Below are positions 18,125 to 27,083 of a DNA stretch of 64,000 nucleotides, one piece after another (positions within the stretch are counted from its first letter, which is position 1; every line of letters begins with the position of its first letter). The notes beneath the pieces were generated by a model. It saw only the letters and a list, made by a program, of their open reading frames with translations, did not search any database and was not told the DNA's origin. Source of the stretch: Arthrobacter sp. MA-N2 (GTDB lineage: Bacteria; Actinomycetota; Actinomycetes; Actinomycetales; Micrococcaceae); assembly GCF_000517125.1 (NCBI RefSeq), contig NZ_KI912155.1, positions 3,088,034 to 3,152,033 on the forward strand. Direction: 5' to 3'. Both the position numbers and the translations under genes were made by a program.

Positions 18125-18472
18125 CTACGCCCAGATGTACTCTTCGGCGATCGCTCCGTCGCGCCATTTTGCGACCGTCACCATGCGGCTCCCATCCGCG
18201 AACTCGCCGATAACGCAGGTCCACTCGCCGGATCCGAACGCGATCGGGTGGGAGGTGATCTGCGGCGGCGTGCCCCCAGCGGAAGCGACGAAGGCTTTCA
18301 TCGCGTCAATGTGTTCGGTGACGCCGCGGGTGGGTTCCTGGCCCTTCCAATCGACGAGGACGTCGTCTGTATGGTGATGGGCGAAGATTCCGTTCCAGTC
18401 GGCCTTATTCCACCCGTCAAAGTCCAGATCGTCCATTCCTTTGAGATTGCGGTCAACCTGCTCATCTTGCAT
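18125..18472 (-). CDS. SnoaL/NTF2-like protein
   Basis: The 115-aa protein has the compact alpha-plus-beta cone fold of the NTF2-like superfamily. An N-terminal helix (LDFDGWNKADWNGIFAHH) is followed by TDDVLVDWKG, a GVTEHIDAMKAF helix and beta strands ending AKWRDGAIAEEYIWA. Relatives are polyketide cyclases, ketosteroid isomerase-like enzymes or ligand-binding proteins. AGAAGGAAG precedes the ATG. The function is not determinable from sequence. Confidence 0.82.
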   Translation of the reverse strand: MQDEQVDRNLKGMDDLDFDGWNKADWNGIFAHHHTDDVLVDWKGQEPTRGVTEHIDAMKAFVASAGGTPPQITSHPIAFGSGEWTCVIGEFADGSRMVTVAKWRDGAIAEEYIWA

Positions 18473-18895
18473 GGTTCTTCCTTCTCTCAGGGCGTCGGCC
18501 TCGGTGCCTGGCCGTGACGCCGTACCAACCGTGAGCTTGACCTGACCAGCGTAAGTGAGTGGTCAGAGCCACACAATGTGGTTTCTTGAACTTTCCGACA
18601 AGAGACCGCGGAAACGGTGGATTTTTCGCGGAAAGCTGCTATTGGCTTGAAGGTTGCACGCCCACCGATAGTCGAATCGCAACAGTGATATGCCGGTAGC
18701 CTATTCTGTGAGTTTGCGCAAGCGTTCCTCCATCAATTTTTTGGGTCTCGATGAGAGACCCTCCACAAGAAGCCGCGTGATTCCACGCAAAATACGTAGG
18801 ATCCGGGGTTGCACCGGCATAGTTAAGTTCTTGGGCTTGCACATATGGGTAAAGTCACCGCATGAAAGCAGCATGGAAACGAACAGGGGCTTGAC
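18473..18895. other. Intergenic region before the ole operon
   Basis: No gene is supported; short frames lack ribosome sites. A small hairpin GGGTCTC-GATGA-GAGACCC lies at 18747-18765. The region must contain the promoters of the divergent NTF2-like gene and of oleA, but no consensus -35/-10 pair stands out. Confidence 0.5.
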
Positions 18896-19918
18896 TTGGC
18901 AGGGAATGCAACCTTCCGGCACAGCAACACCGCACTGCTCTCGGTGAGCTGTATCGAGGCTCCGAGGATCGTGAGTTCCACGGATTTCGACCGTAGCTTG
19001 GCTTCGACCCTGCGGCGGCTGAAGTTTCCCCCGCGGCTGCTTGAACGCGTAGCCGGCGTCACGCACCGCCGCTGGTGGGCCGCCGGGACATCGTTCGATG
19101 ATGCTGCGGTCGAAGCGGGAGCCAAGGCCCTGGCCGAGGCCGGCGTCGAAGCGTCCGAAATCGGTCTGCTGATCAATACTTCGGTCACGAGGCGTAATCT
19201 CGAACCGTCCGTGGCGGTGAAGATCCACCACGAACTCGGCCTACCGTCGTCGGCGATGAACTTCGATCTGGCCAACGCGTGCCTCGGATTCGTGAACGGC
19301 TTGATCCTGGCGGCGAACATGATCGACTCCGGCCAGATCCGGTACGCGGTAATCGTCAACGGCGAGGACGCCCAGGTTACCCAGGAAGCCACACTGGCAC
19401 GACTGCAGCGGCCTGAGACCACGCGAGAAGACTTCAGCAGGGAGTTCGCCACCCTCACACTTGGATCCGGGGCCGCCGCAGCCGTCCTTGGCCCCGCAGA
19501 CGAGCACCCCTGGGCGCATCGGCTTATCGGCGGCGTGATGCGTGCCGGCACAGAACACCACGAATTGTGCGTGGGAGGCATTGACGGGATGACCACCGAC
19601 ACGAAAGGCCTGCTCGACGGCGGGCTTCAGCTCGTCGTCGATGCTTGGCAGGAAGCCCAGCCAGAGTGGGACTGGGCTGCCATGGACCGCTATGTCACGC
19701 ATCAAGTCAGCAATGCCTATACTCAGGCGATCATTAATGCCATTGACCTGGACCCGGACAAGGTTCCGATCACGTTCCCTCACTGGGGCAACGTGGGTCC
19801 TGCCTCGCTCCCCATGACACTGGCAGCCGAGGCCCAGTCACTGACTTCCGGGGACCGTGTCCTGTGCATGGGTGTCGGTTCCGGGCTGAACGCGGGGATG
19901 GTGGAAATCGTTTGGTAG
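18896..19918 (+). CDS. oleA: OleA, head-to-head fatty acyl condensing thiolase
   Basis: This 340-aa member of the ketosynthase III group condenses two long-chain acyl-CoAs to a 2-alkyl-3-ketoalkanoic acid. The catalytic Cys sits in NFDLANACLGFVNG, the His in YVTHQVSN and the Asn in HWGNVGPASLP, a complete thiolase triad. The MAGNATFRH-NTALLSV opening is the usual actinobacterial OleA N-terminus and fixes the TTG start at 18896. The stop overlaps the next gene, and oleBC and oleD follow, giving the complete pathway to internal long-chain alkenes. Confidence 0.93.
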   Translation: MAGNATFRHSNTALLSVSCIEAPRIVSSTDFDRSLASTLRRLKFPPRLLERVAGVTHRRWWAAGTSFDDAAVEAGAKALAEAGVEASEIGLLINTSVTRRNLEPSVAVKIHHELGLPSSAMNFDLANACLGFVNGLILAANMIDSGQIRYAVIVNGEDAQVTQEATLARLQRPETTREDFSREFATLTLGSGAAAAVLGPADEHPWAHRLIGGVMRAGTEHHELCVGGIDGMTTDTKGLLDGGLQLVVDAWQEAQPEWDWAAMDRYVTHQVSNAYTQAIINAIDLDPDKVPITFPHWGNVGPASLPMTLAAEAQSLTSGDRVLCMGVGSGLNAGMVEIVW

Positions 19919-22608
19919 TCACCAACTGGCCCGGGGTCAACCCGGAATGGTCCCGGATGATAGACGTGAGGTCCACATCGGCCGTCGAGGAGCCAGGCAC
20001 AGTGCGCCGCTGGCACCTGTTGGACAACGGCTCCCAGCTCTCCCGTCGTGGTGTGGCTCCCGTCGGTACCCTGCTGTGCGTGCACGGCAACCCCACTTGG
20101 TCATATCTGTGGCGGACACTGCTGGCCGCCGGATCCGACGCGGCACATCCGTGGCGCGTCGTGGCGGTGGACCAACTTGACATGGGCTACTCGGAACGCG
20201 GCGGCACGTTCCGGCGCTTGGCGGACCGAATCAACGACCTGGGCGACCTCACCGACGCACTGGGCCTGGAGGGGCCGGTGGTTACGGTGGGCCACGACTG
20301 GGGCGGAGTTATCAGCCTAGGCTGGGCCTTGGCGCACCCACGGCACGTCACCGGGGTGGTGCTGACCAACACAGCCGTGCACCAGCCCTCCGATTCGGCG
20401 GTCCCGCCAGCCCTACGGCTTGCCTTGCACCCCGTCGTGCACCGGTGGGGCACGACGACGTCGGACGCCTTTCTGCGAGTGACGCACTCGCTGGCGAACC
20501 CGCCGCTGCCCGCCGACATTCGAAAGGCCTACATGGCCCCGTATCGCGGTGCCCGCCGCCGGGACGGGGTGGGAAACTTTGTTGCGGATATTCCCGCAGA
20601 CGCTTCCCATCCCAGCTTCCCGGCGCTTAACCGGGTAGCGGAAGGGTTGCGCGGGCTGAAGGTCCCGGCCCTGATGCTCTGGGGTCCCCGGGACCCCATC
20701 TTTTCCGATCGATACCTCAAGGACCTGATCAGCCGGCTTCCGCACGCGGACGTGCATCGCTTCGAAGGCGCCGGACACCTCGTGGCGGAAGACCGAGACA
20801 TTGCCACACCTGTCTTCCAGTGGCTCGCCGTGCACGGGGGCGTGAGCGGAAGCGAGTCTCCGGCAGCCGAGGCGACAGCGAGCGGTGGCCAGGGGTTGAA
20901 CGATGCGGCCGAGCCGCCGTCGGCGGGATTCCGGCCCCTTTGGGACTTGCTCGGCGAGCTGGCGGCAGGGCCGGCGAAGGCGGATATAGCCGTTGCGGAA
21001 ATGGCGCAGGATGGCACAGTCAGCCGCTCGCTCAGCTGGCAGCAGCTGGACCGGAATATCCTTGACCTTGCCGCGGGGCTGCGGGAAGCCGGAGTGGGGA
21101 GCGGCAGCCGGGTGAGCCTGATGGTTCCGCCCGGAGTGGACCTGACCGTAGCCCTCTACGCCTGCCTGCGGCTGGGCGCGGTGGTGGTCGTCGCCGACGC
21201 CGGGTTGGGAACCAAGGGCATGAGCCGCGCGCTGAAGGGCGCCACCCCCGATTTCCTCATAGGAATCGACAGGGCGCTTGCGGCGGCCTCCGTGCTCGGC
21301 TGGCCGGGACGGCGGATCAGCGTCCGGGAACTCCCGGCTGCCCGCCGCCGAATCCTGGGCGTCGAAACCTCCCTTGCCGCGCTGGCCGGGCGCGGCGCCG
21401 GACGCCCTTCAGAGCGGCCCGCGCACACTGTGGACCCGGCTGCGCTGGCCGCCGTGCTCTTCACATCCGGCTCCACCGGTCCAGCCAAAGGCGTGCTCTA
21501 TACGCACCGGCAGCTGGCCGCGATGCGGGATACGCTGGCCGAAACTTTCGGGATCAGTTCCGGTGCCCGGCTCGTGGCGGGTTTCGCCCCGTTCGCCTTG
21601 CTGGGGCCGGCGCTCGGAGCGGTCTCGGTGACGCCGGCCATGGACGTTACCGCGCCCCGCACTTTGACGGCCCGCGCGCTGGCGGACGCGGCCCTGGCTA
21701 TAGAAGCTACCGTGGTCTTCGCCTCCCCGGCGGCGTTGCGCAACGTCCTTGCCACCCAGGATGCGGTGAGCAGGGCAGGTCATAAAGCCCTGGAAGGGAT
21801 CGAGTTGCTTCTGTCTGCCGGCGCGCCCGTCCCGGAACCGCTCCTGGCGCGGGTGCAACGGTTGCTGCCCAACGCCTCACTACATACCCCATACGGGATG
21901 ACCGAGGCGCTCCCGGTCACCGACATCAGCCTCGAACAAATCCAGGCAGCCGATGCCGATTCTGCTGCCGGCGCCGTTGCGGGAGCAGGCAATGGCGTGT
22001 GCGTGGGGAAGCCCGTGCATGGCGCGCGCGTGGCCGTCGTCCCGCTGGCTGCGGATGGCACCGCACCAGGAGCCCACGTGGTGACGGAGGCTGGCGTGAC
22101 CGGCGAGATTCTGGTGAAGGCCGCACACGTCAAGGAATCCTATGACAGGCTCTGGCTGACCCAGCGGGAAAGCATCAGCGTGCCCGGATGGCACCGCACC
22201 GGCGACGTGGGGCATTTCGACGCCGTCGGCCGGCTCTGGGTGGAGGGACGTCTTACCCACGTCGTCACGGCGCCCGGGGCCGTCGTGACGCCCGTGGGCG
22301 CCGAACAGGCCATCGAACGCCTGGACTGCGTCCGGCTGGCTGCCATCACCGGGGTCGGGCCGGCAGGGACGCAGGCCGTCGTCGCCGTCGTCGAGACCGT
22401 TCCTCCCTCCCGCAAAGCCGGCCTTGCTACGCCGCGGCTCGCCGGGCGCGTCCGCGGGGCGGCCCTTGACGCTGGCGTCAATGTCTCCGCCGTGCTCGCA
22501 GTCCCTGCGCAGCCCACCGACATCCGACACAACGCCAAGATCGACAGGACCCGCCTGTCCCGCTGGGCTTCACGAGTGCTCGCCGGTGGCCGTCCGGGGG
22601 AGCCATGA
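19912..22608 (+). CDS. oleBC: OleBC fusion: beta-lactone decarboxylase plus beta-lactone synthetase
   Basis: This protein of roughly 898 aa has two enzymes in one chain. Residues about 1-310 are OleB, an alpha/beta hydrolase of the haloalkane-dehalogenase type with the nucleophile in GHDWGG and the His in GAGHLVAED. It decarboxylates the beta-lactone to a cis-olefin. Residues about 350-898 are OleC, an AMP-forming ligase with LFTSGSTGPAKGVLYTH, PYGMTEALPVTD and WHRTGDVGHFDAVGRLW, which closes the beta-hydroxy acid to the beta-lactone. The natural fusion is characteristic of actinobacterial ole clusters. The TTG start at 19912 overlaps the oleA stop; it retains the conserved NWPGVNPEWSR segment that an ATG at 19957 would lose. 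Confidence 0.93.
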   Translation: MVVTNWPGVNPEWSRMIDVRSTSAVEEPGTVRRWHLLDNGSQLSRRGVAPVGTLLCVHGNPTWSYLWRTLLAAGSDAAHPWRVVAVDQLDMGYSERGGTFRRLADRINDLGDLTDALGLEGPVVTVGHDWGGVISLGWALAHPRHVTGVVLTNTAVHQPSDSAVPPALRLALHPVVHRWGTTTSDAFLRVTHSLANPPLPADIRKAYMAPYRGARRRDGVGNFVADIPADASHPSFPALNRVAEGLRGLKVPALMLWGPRDPIFSDRYLKDLISRLPHADVHRFEGAGHLVAEDRDIATPVFQWLAVHGGVSGSESPAAEATASGGQGLNDAAEPPSAGFRPLWDLLGELAAGPAKADIAVAEMAQDGTVSRSLSWQQLDRNILDLAAGLREAGVGSGSRVSLMVPPGVDLTVALYACLRLGAVVVVADAGLGTKGMSRALKGATPDFLIGIDRALAAASVLGWPGRRISVRELPAARRRILGVETSLAALAGRGAGRPSERPAHTVDPAALAAVLFTSGSTGPAKGVLYTHRQLAAMRDTLAETFGISSGARLVAGFAPFALLGPALGAVSVTPAMDVTAPRTLTARALADAALAIEATVVFASPAALRNVLATQDAVSRAGHKALEGIELLLSAGAPVPEPLLARVQRLLPNASLHTPYGMTEALPVTDISLEQIQAADADSAAGAVAGAGNGVCVGKPVHGARVAVVPLAADGTAPGAHVVTEAGVTGEILVKAAHVKESYDRLWLTQRESISVPGWHRTGDVGHFDAVGRLWVEGRLTHVVTAPGAVVTPVGAEQAIERLDCVRLAAITGVGPAGTQAVVAVVETVPPSRKAGLATPRLAGRVRGAALDAGVNVSAVLAVPAQPTDIRHNAKIDRTRLSRWASRVLAGGRPGEP

Positions 22609-23600
22609 GGGTCCTCGTCACCGGCGCAAGCGGGCTGCTCGGACGGGAAGTGGCCCGTCTGCTGGTCCGCCAGGGCCATGCCGTGACCACGTTCCAGCGC
22701 CGTCCCTCAGGAGTCGACGGCGCGGTAGACTTCGGCAGTTCCGTAACGGACGATGCAGCGCTCCGGGGAGCAGTCGAGGGGTCAGATGGAATCATCCACC
22801 TGGCCGCGAAGGTTTCTTTTACTGGCCGTGCCGTGGAGTTCGACGAGGTGAATGTTGAAGGAACCCGCCGTCTGCTCCATTCCGCCCGTGCGGCGGGGGT
22901 ACGGGACATGGTGTTCGTCTCCTCCCCGTCCGTGGCAAACGCCGGCACTGCCATCGTCGGGCTGGGCGCGGAGCCGGCTGATCCGCAGCATGCGCACGGC
23001 AATTACTCCCGGACCAAGGCCGAGGCGGAGTTGCTGGCGCTGGCAGCGGACACTCCGGAATTCCGGGTCGCGGCGGTGCGCCCCCACATCGTGTGGGGCC
23101 CCGGCGACACCCAACTCGTGGAACGGGTCCTGGCCCGCGCCAGCCGCGGTCGCCTGCCGCTGCTCGACGCGGGTGCGGCACTCATTGACACCACCTATGT
23201 GGACAACGCCGCCTCGGCCATTGTCGCTGCGCTGCACCGCATGGAACACGTCCGTGGCAGGGCCCTGGTTGTGACCAACGGCGAGCCGCGTCCGGTCGGT
23301 GAGCTGCTGGCGGGAATATGCGCTGCAGCGGGCGTCCCCGTGCCGTCGTGGACTATGCCTGGTGGGGTGGCGCGGGCCGGGGGAGCGGTGGTGGAAAAGC
23401 TCTGGACCTGGGCAGGGCGGAAAGAGGAACCGCCGATGACCAGATTCCTCGCCGAGCAGCTCTCCACCGCCCACTGGTTCGACCAGCGCGAGACCCGAAA
23501 ACTCCTCGACTGGACACCCGCGGTTTCCCTGGATGAGGGACTGGCACGGCTGGCCGAGCACTATGGTTCCTGGTCAGCTGCGCGGGTTCACCGATCGTGA
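22605..23600 (+). CDS. oleD: OleD, 2-alkyl-3-ketoalkanoic acid reductase
   Basis: A 331-aa extended short-chain dehydrogenase. The nucleotide site is VLVTGASGLLGREVARLL and the catalytic Tyr/Lys pair is in GNYSRTKAEAELL, with Ser in VSSPSVANAG. It reduces the OleA product to the beta-hydroxy acid that OleC closes. The ATG overlaps the oleBC stop as ATGA, so the three genes are translationally coupled. Functionally it acts between OleA and OleC even though it is last in gene order. Confidence 0.92.
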   Translation: MRVLVTGASGLLGREVARLLVRQGHAVTTFQRRPSGVDGAVDFGSSVTDDAALRGAVEGSDGIIHLAAKVSFTGRAVEFDEVNVEGTRRLLHSARAAGVRDMVFVSSPSVANAGTAIVGLGAEPADPQHAHGNYSRTKAEAELLALAADTPEFRVAAVRPHIVWGPGDTQLVERVLARASRGRLPLLDAGAALIDTTYVDNAASAIVAALHRMEHVRGRALVVTNGEPRPVGELLAGICAAAGVPVPSWTMPGGVARAGGAVVEKLWTWAGRKEEPPMTRFLAEQLSTAHWFDQRETRKLLDWTPAVSLDEGLARLAEHYGSWSAARVHRS

Positions 23601-23639
23601 GCGCTAAGCGGACGTTACCCTTTGACCCCACCACCGTCA

Positions 23640-23931
23640 GCATGGGCGACTTCTTGAGAATCGTTATCAAAAGCTAGAGAGTCGCGCGGCGGGGGACACC
23701 GGCATTTTCCTGAAAGGGCTCAGAGGAGTGGGCAAGACCGCACTCCTGAACGAACTCTCAGAAATGGCGCGTCGTCATGGGTGGCTCATGATCCGGCTTG
23801 AGGCCGAGCCGGGAAATCAGCGATATCCATCGGATGCCATTGTCGGGAAACTCACGCGTGAATTCCTAGAATCTTTCGTCGGACCGCTCACTGCTAGCAC
23901 TAAACCATGGAGACATGCATTAGATTGTTAG
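23640..23931 (+). pseudogene. AAA-type ATPase, N-terminal stump
   Basis: The plus strand encodes RYQKLESRAAGDTGIFL, then KGLRGVGKTALLNELSEMAR with an intact Walker A motif. The frame continues RLEAEPGNQRYPSD and FLESFVGPL before entering the IS21 end and stopping at 23931. Relatives are archaeal-type AAA ATPases of 350-450 aa; the Walker B and later parts are gone. It marks the left border of the mobile island. Confidence 0.6.
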
Positions 23932-24020
23932 CGGCCATGAAAAACTGCCCGGAGGCGGCCACGAAAGTGCCCACTGACGGCCAGTAAAACTGCCCGACGG
24001 TGGCCATGAGATCTGCCCAC
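23931..24020 (+). repeat. IS21 left-end transposase-binding repeats
   Basis: Four related units start near 23931, 23955, 23977 and 24000: GGCCATGAAAAACTGCCC, GGCCACGAAAGTGCCC, GGCCAGTAAAACTGCCC and GGCCATGAGATCTGCCC. IS21-family ends typically carry such multiple direct repeats where IstA binds. Confidence 0.75.
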
Positions 24021-24121
24021 TTCCTTACTGAACCTGCCGCGTCTTAAGCGGCGGGGGCCTCTCCCCGGGATTTGATGACGGTGTCTAGTCGCATCAAATG
24101 TCGCCCAGGAAGAGGCCCTGT

Positions 24122-25651
24122 ATGAAGCATGACGGAGAAATCATGGAAATTCTTGCTACCTACGATCTGACCGGATCGTTGCGCGCCACGGCCGAGCTCA
24201 CGGGATGCTCGCACCACACCGTTGCCAAACACGTCCAGGCCCGGGACGCCGGCCGGCCCATCGGCGAACCCGCGGCCCGCGGCCGGGTCACGGACGCGTA
24301 CCTGCCCAAGATCGAGGAGTGGGTCGAAGGATCGAAGGGGCGGATCCGCGCCGACAAGGCCCACGAGAAGCTCCTCGCCCTGGGCTATGCGGGGTCGGAG
24401 CGGTCCACCCGCCGTGCGATCGCGCAGGTCAAGGCCGCGTGGCGGCTGGGACACACCCGCGTCCACCGGCCCTGGATCACCGAGCCGGGGATGTGGCTGC
24501 AGTATGACTTCGGCGACGGGCCACGCGTCGGCGGGGTGAAGACCATCCTGTTCGTGGCCTGGCTGGCGTTCTCCCGGTTCCGGATCGTGATCCCGTTGCG
24601 GGACCGGACCGCGCCGAGCGTGTTCGCCGCCTTGGACCGCTGCTTCCGGATCCTGGGCGGGGCACCGACCTATGTTCTGACGGACAACGAGAAAACCGTC
24701 ACCACCGCGCATGTCGCCGGGGTCCCGGTGCGGAACCAGCAGACCCTGGACTTCGCCCGGCACTACGGGATCACCGTGCTGACCTGCCAGCCCGCGGACC
24801 CTGCCACGAAGGGTGGAGTCGAAGCGTCCGTGAAACTGGCCAAGGCCGACCTCGTGCCGAAGGACACTAACCTCCGGCCTGAGTACGGTTCTTTCGCCGA
24901 GCTCGAGGCCGCCTGCCAGGCGTTCATGGACGAAGTAAACAACCGTGAGCACCGCACCACTCGGCGTAAACCGGCCGCGGTGCTGGCAGAGGAGGCATCC
25001 CGCCTGCACCGGATCCCGGAGACCGCGCACACGGTCGCGTTCGGACTGGCCCGCACCGTTCCGGAGAACACCCCGATGGTCACCTTCGAAAACGCCCAAT
25101 ACTCCGTGCCCGCGCACCTGCTCGGAGCCCGGGTGTTCGTCCGCTGCCACGGCACCGGGCCCGACGAACAGATCGTCATCGTCCACCACGGCCCGTCCGG
25201 TCCGATCGAGGCCGCACGCCACGGCCGGGCCAGGCCCGGCAGCCCCGCGATCATCGATGAGCACTTCCCCGGGACCAGGACCAGGATCCCGGGCGACTAT
25301 GCCGTGAAGGCCCGCAACGCCGGCGAGGCCGAGTTCCTGGCCATCGGCGAGGGCGCCAAGACCTGGCTTCTGGAGGCCGCGGCAGCCGGCACTGCCAGGA
25401 TGAACGTGAAGATGGCCGAGGCCGTGACCCTGGCCAAAATCGCTGGGACCGCTGAAGTTGATAAAGCCCTGGGCAACGCAGCAGTCCACGGCCGATTCGC
25501 CCACCCGGACCTCGCCTCGATACTGAACGCCAATATCCAACGCACCACCGCCCACTCCGCGGACGAGACCCGGTCCCTGACCCAGGGCACCGGCGCCTGG
25601 GCAGCTATGGGCGCCGGACCGTTCGCTACGCCGAAGGAGCAGAACCGATGA
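24122..25651 (+). CDS. istA: IS21-family transposase IstA
   Basis: About 509 aa. The N-terminal helix-turn-helix reads LTGSLRATAELTGCSHHTVA. The DDE integrase core has Asp in QYDFGDGPRV, Asp in YVLTDNEKT and Glu in KGGVEASVKLAK. A basic C-terminal region follows. AGGAAGAGG lies before the ATG at 24122; an in-frame ATG at 24098 is the alternative. The stop overlaps the start of istB. The frame appears intact, so the protein could still act on related elements if an IstB is supplied elsewhere. Confidence 0.92.
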   Translation: MKHDGEIMEILATYDLTGSLRATAELTGCSHHTVAKHVQARDAGRPIGEPAARGRVTDAYLPKIEEWVEGSKGRIRADKAHEKLLALGYAGSERSTRRAIAQVKAAWRLGHTRVHRPWITEPGMWLQYDFGDGPRVGGVKTILFVAWLAFSRFRIVIPLRDRTAPSVFAALDRCFRILGGAPTYVLTDNEKTVTTAHVAGVPVRNQQTLDFARHYGITVLTCQPADPATKGGVEASVKLAKADLVPKDTNLRPEYGSFAELEAACQAFMDEVNNREHRTTRRKPAAVLAEEASRLHRIPETAHTVAFGLARTVPENTPMVTFENAQYSVPAHLLGARVFVRCHGTGPDEQIVIVHHGPSGPIEAARHGRARPGSPAIIDEHFPGTRTRIPGDYAVKARNAGEAEFLAIGEGAKTWLLEAAAAGTARMNVKMAEAVTLAKIAGTAEVDKALGNAAVHGRFAHPDLASILNANIQRTTAHSADETRSLTQGTGAWAAMGAGPFATPKEQNR

Positions 25652-25818
25652 GCCCGGTCACCACCACGAACACCACCGCCCCGGCACTGCCGGCAGGCCT
25701 CGAAGCGCTCATGCGCCAGCTGAAGATGCCCCACGCCCGGGCCCTCGCCCCGGAACTCATCGCCACCGCACGAGCCCAGCGCTGGGAACCGGCCGAGGTC
25801 ATCAAGGCCCTGTTCCCT
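25648..25818 (+). pseudogene. IstB helper ATPase, N-terminal fragment
   Basis: Starts ATGA-overlapped with istA and reads LEALMRQLKMPHARALAPEL and AQRWEPAEVIKALF before similarity ends. IstB is normally about 250 aa with a AAA+ domain; only some 56 residues remain. The frame continues into foreign sequence to 26133. Confidence 0.85.
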
Positions 25819-25949
25819 AGCTCTCGAGGAAACGCTAAAAAATGTCTACCACGTTTAGGGTTGAACACAGCTTTACATAGCGCCGCCCATCAGTTTCGTT
25901 CAGTGTCCCGGTATGCGAAGAGTGCAGCCAAATCATGGACCAAGATCCC

Positions 25950-26133
25950 GGTTCCCACCGCCGTAACAGTTTTCCCCCGCGACCTCGTCAACGCGCCCGC
26001 GAGTTCGCCGAGCGGTTCTTCAATGTGCGGCACTGGCAGGAGTTCTCCTCTTGGCGGTCACTTCGCTGCATGGGAGCGGCCAGAGGACTATGTTCAAGTT
26101 GTTCGCACAGCCGTGGCACTTGCGACAGGTTGA
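25950..26133 (+). pseudogene. Epoxide hydrolase C-terminal remnant
   Basis: Two plus-strand frames together give PTAVTVFPRDLV, then REFAERFFNVRHWQEF and finally GGHFAAWERPEDYVQVVRTA. This is the C-terminal end of an alpha/beta hydrolase of the epoxide hydrolase type, where GGHFAAWE carries the catalytic His. Frameshifts separate the blocks and everything N-terminal is missing, so it is dead. It lies between the cut IS21 copy and the Tn7-like transposon. Confidence 0.65.
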
Positions 26134-26230
26134 TCCTATTCTCGGTTCTGCTGGTCAACATATGCAGGTACACACCACGCATAAAGGGAAAGTCGGGCGG
26201 CCGCCGGTCCCGATCGCACATGAACCCAGC

Positions 26231-26325
26231 TGTCCGTTCTCAATGTAGTTGTCAGTAGCGACGTGGGAACTGACAGGTTGGATGAGAAAAATTCAGGCGG
26301 ATATTTCTCGTTCATGTTGTCAGTT
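26231..26325 (+). repeat. Tn7-like left end: terminal repeat and subterminal transposase sites
   Basis: The terminal 12 bases TGTCCGTTCTCA match the right end perfectly, and TGTCAGT follows at 26250-26256. Internal sites AACTGACAGGTTGGATGAGA (26269-26288) and TTCTCGTTCATGTTGTCAG (26305-26323, inverted) match the right-end sites. Confidence 0.8.
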
Positions 26326-26369
26326 CCGTAATTCGGCAGCTCGATGCCCGCTAGATACACATGAGTGTC

Positions 26370-26813
26370 CTATTTCTCCCAGGCTTCTGTTATGTGCCGG
26401 TGGGAAAGTACTGCAAAGGCGCCACCCACCAGGGCGCCAGTGATCACCGCGACCACCAATGGGTTCCCTGTGTTTGTAGCGCTGGCGATTCCAAGGGCCA
26501 ACACGCCTGAAACTGCGAAGGCCACAACGCCCGAGAGAATCGCTCGCGCCCGGCGGGTTGCTTCCTTGGCCATTCCCGACCGTGCAGCGATCACTGCTCC
26601 CGCGACTAACGCTCCAAGAATCGTCATAAAGAGGACTTCAGGGAATAGGTAGAACAGATACCAAGGGACAAATACCGGATTGAAAGTGGGAAGCGTGGTG
26701 CTGAGAAGGTGAACTATTGCTGCCACGAAGCCGAAGCCAACACCGAGCCAGACAAATCTCGCCCATAACCTTCCCCTGCGCCACCAGCCGGGTTCAGCGC
26801 TACTTTTCGCCAT
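26370..26813 (-). CDS. Four-helix membrane protein, transposon cargo
   Basis: The 147-aa protein starts MAKSSAEPGWWRRGR and has about four hydrophobic segments, including FVWLGVGFGFVAAIVHLL, LFMTILGALVAGAVIAA and LVVAVITGALVGGAFAVL. There is no recognised family or motif. It lies between the transposon left end and tniQ, the normal place for cargo in this element class. The spacing from tniQ (270 bp) suggests its own promoter. Confidence 0.65.
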   Translation of the reverse strand: MAKSSAEPGWWRRGRLWARFVWLGVGFGFVAAIVHLLSTTLPTFNPVFVPWYLFYLFPEVLFMTILGALVAGAVIAARSGMAKEATRRARAILSGVVAFAVSGVLALGIASATNTGNPLVVAVITGALVGGAFAVLSHRHITEAWEK

Positions 26814-27083
26814 ATTTCAGTACCGCCTGTGTGAGATTTTCCGTCTGTTTTGGTCCATGCGATTCTCTGGAGACCCGCGAGATTAATGCCGCCGGCAACC
26901 GTGATGTCCACGCCGGTCGCGGTGGCAGTCTGATCAAGGCTGCCAGTCCCTCGTTTCACTATGTCAGCTCTGATACTGGAGCCTATGGCTCATCCCTTTG
27001 AAGTCTGGAAGACACGGCGAGACAAACTGATTGACATCTAGCTTGATGCGGTACGGATCCTCCGCAGGCGTCGCAGGGGACCC

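Larger units (their letters stand above)
23927..25818 (+). mobile_element. IS21-family insertion sequence, 3'-truncated
   Basis: It carries the two-gene order istA-istB with istB starting inside istA, plus four copies of a GGCCA-N3-AAA-CTGCCC repeat at the left end (23931-24020). Sequence resembling IS21 ends abruptly inside istB near 25818, so the right terminus and helper ATPase are lost and the copy cannot move on its own. It interrupted the AAA ATPase gene on its left. Confidence 0.85.

Noticed and set aside
18690-18947. 85-codon plus-strand frame before oleA
   Set aside because: No ribosome site or family resemblance, and it overlaps the oleA start in another frame.
24044-25555. Long open frame antisense to istA (503 codons)
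   Set aside because: It mirrors istA exactly, is rich in Gly/Arg/Asp as expected for a shadow frame in high-GC DNA, and has no ribosome site.
26714-26959. 81-codon minus-strand frame (LDQTATATGVDITVAGG) between tniQ and the cargo gene
   Set aside because: It overlaps the start of the better supported membrane protein, has no ribosome site, and could only be a fragment of a secreted protein; too weak to annotate.
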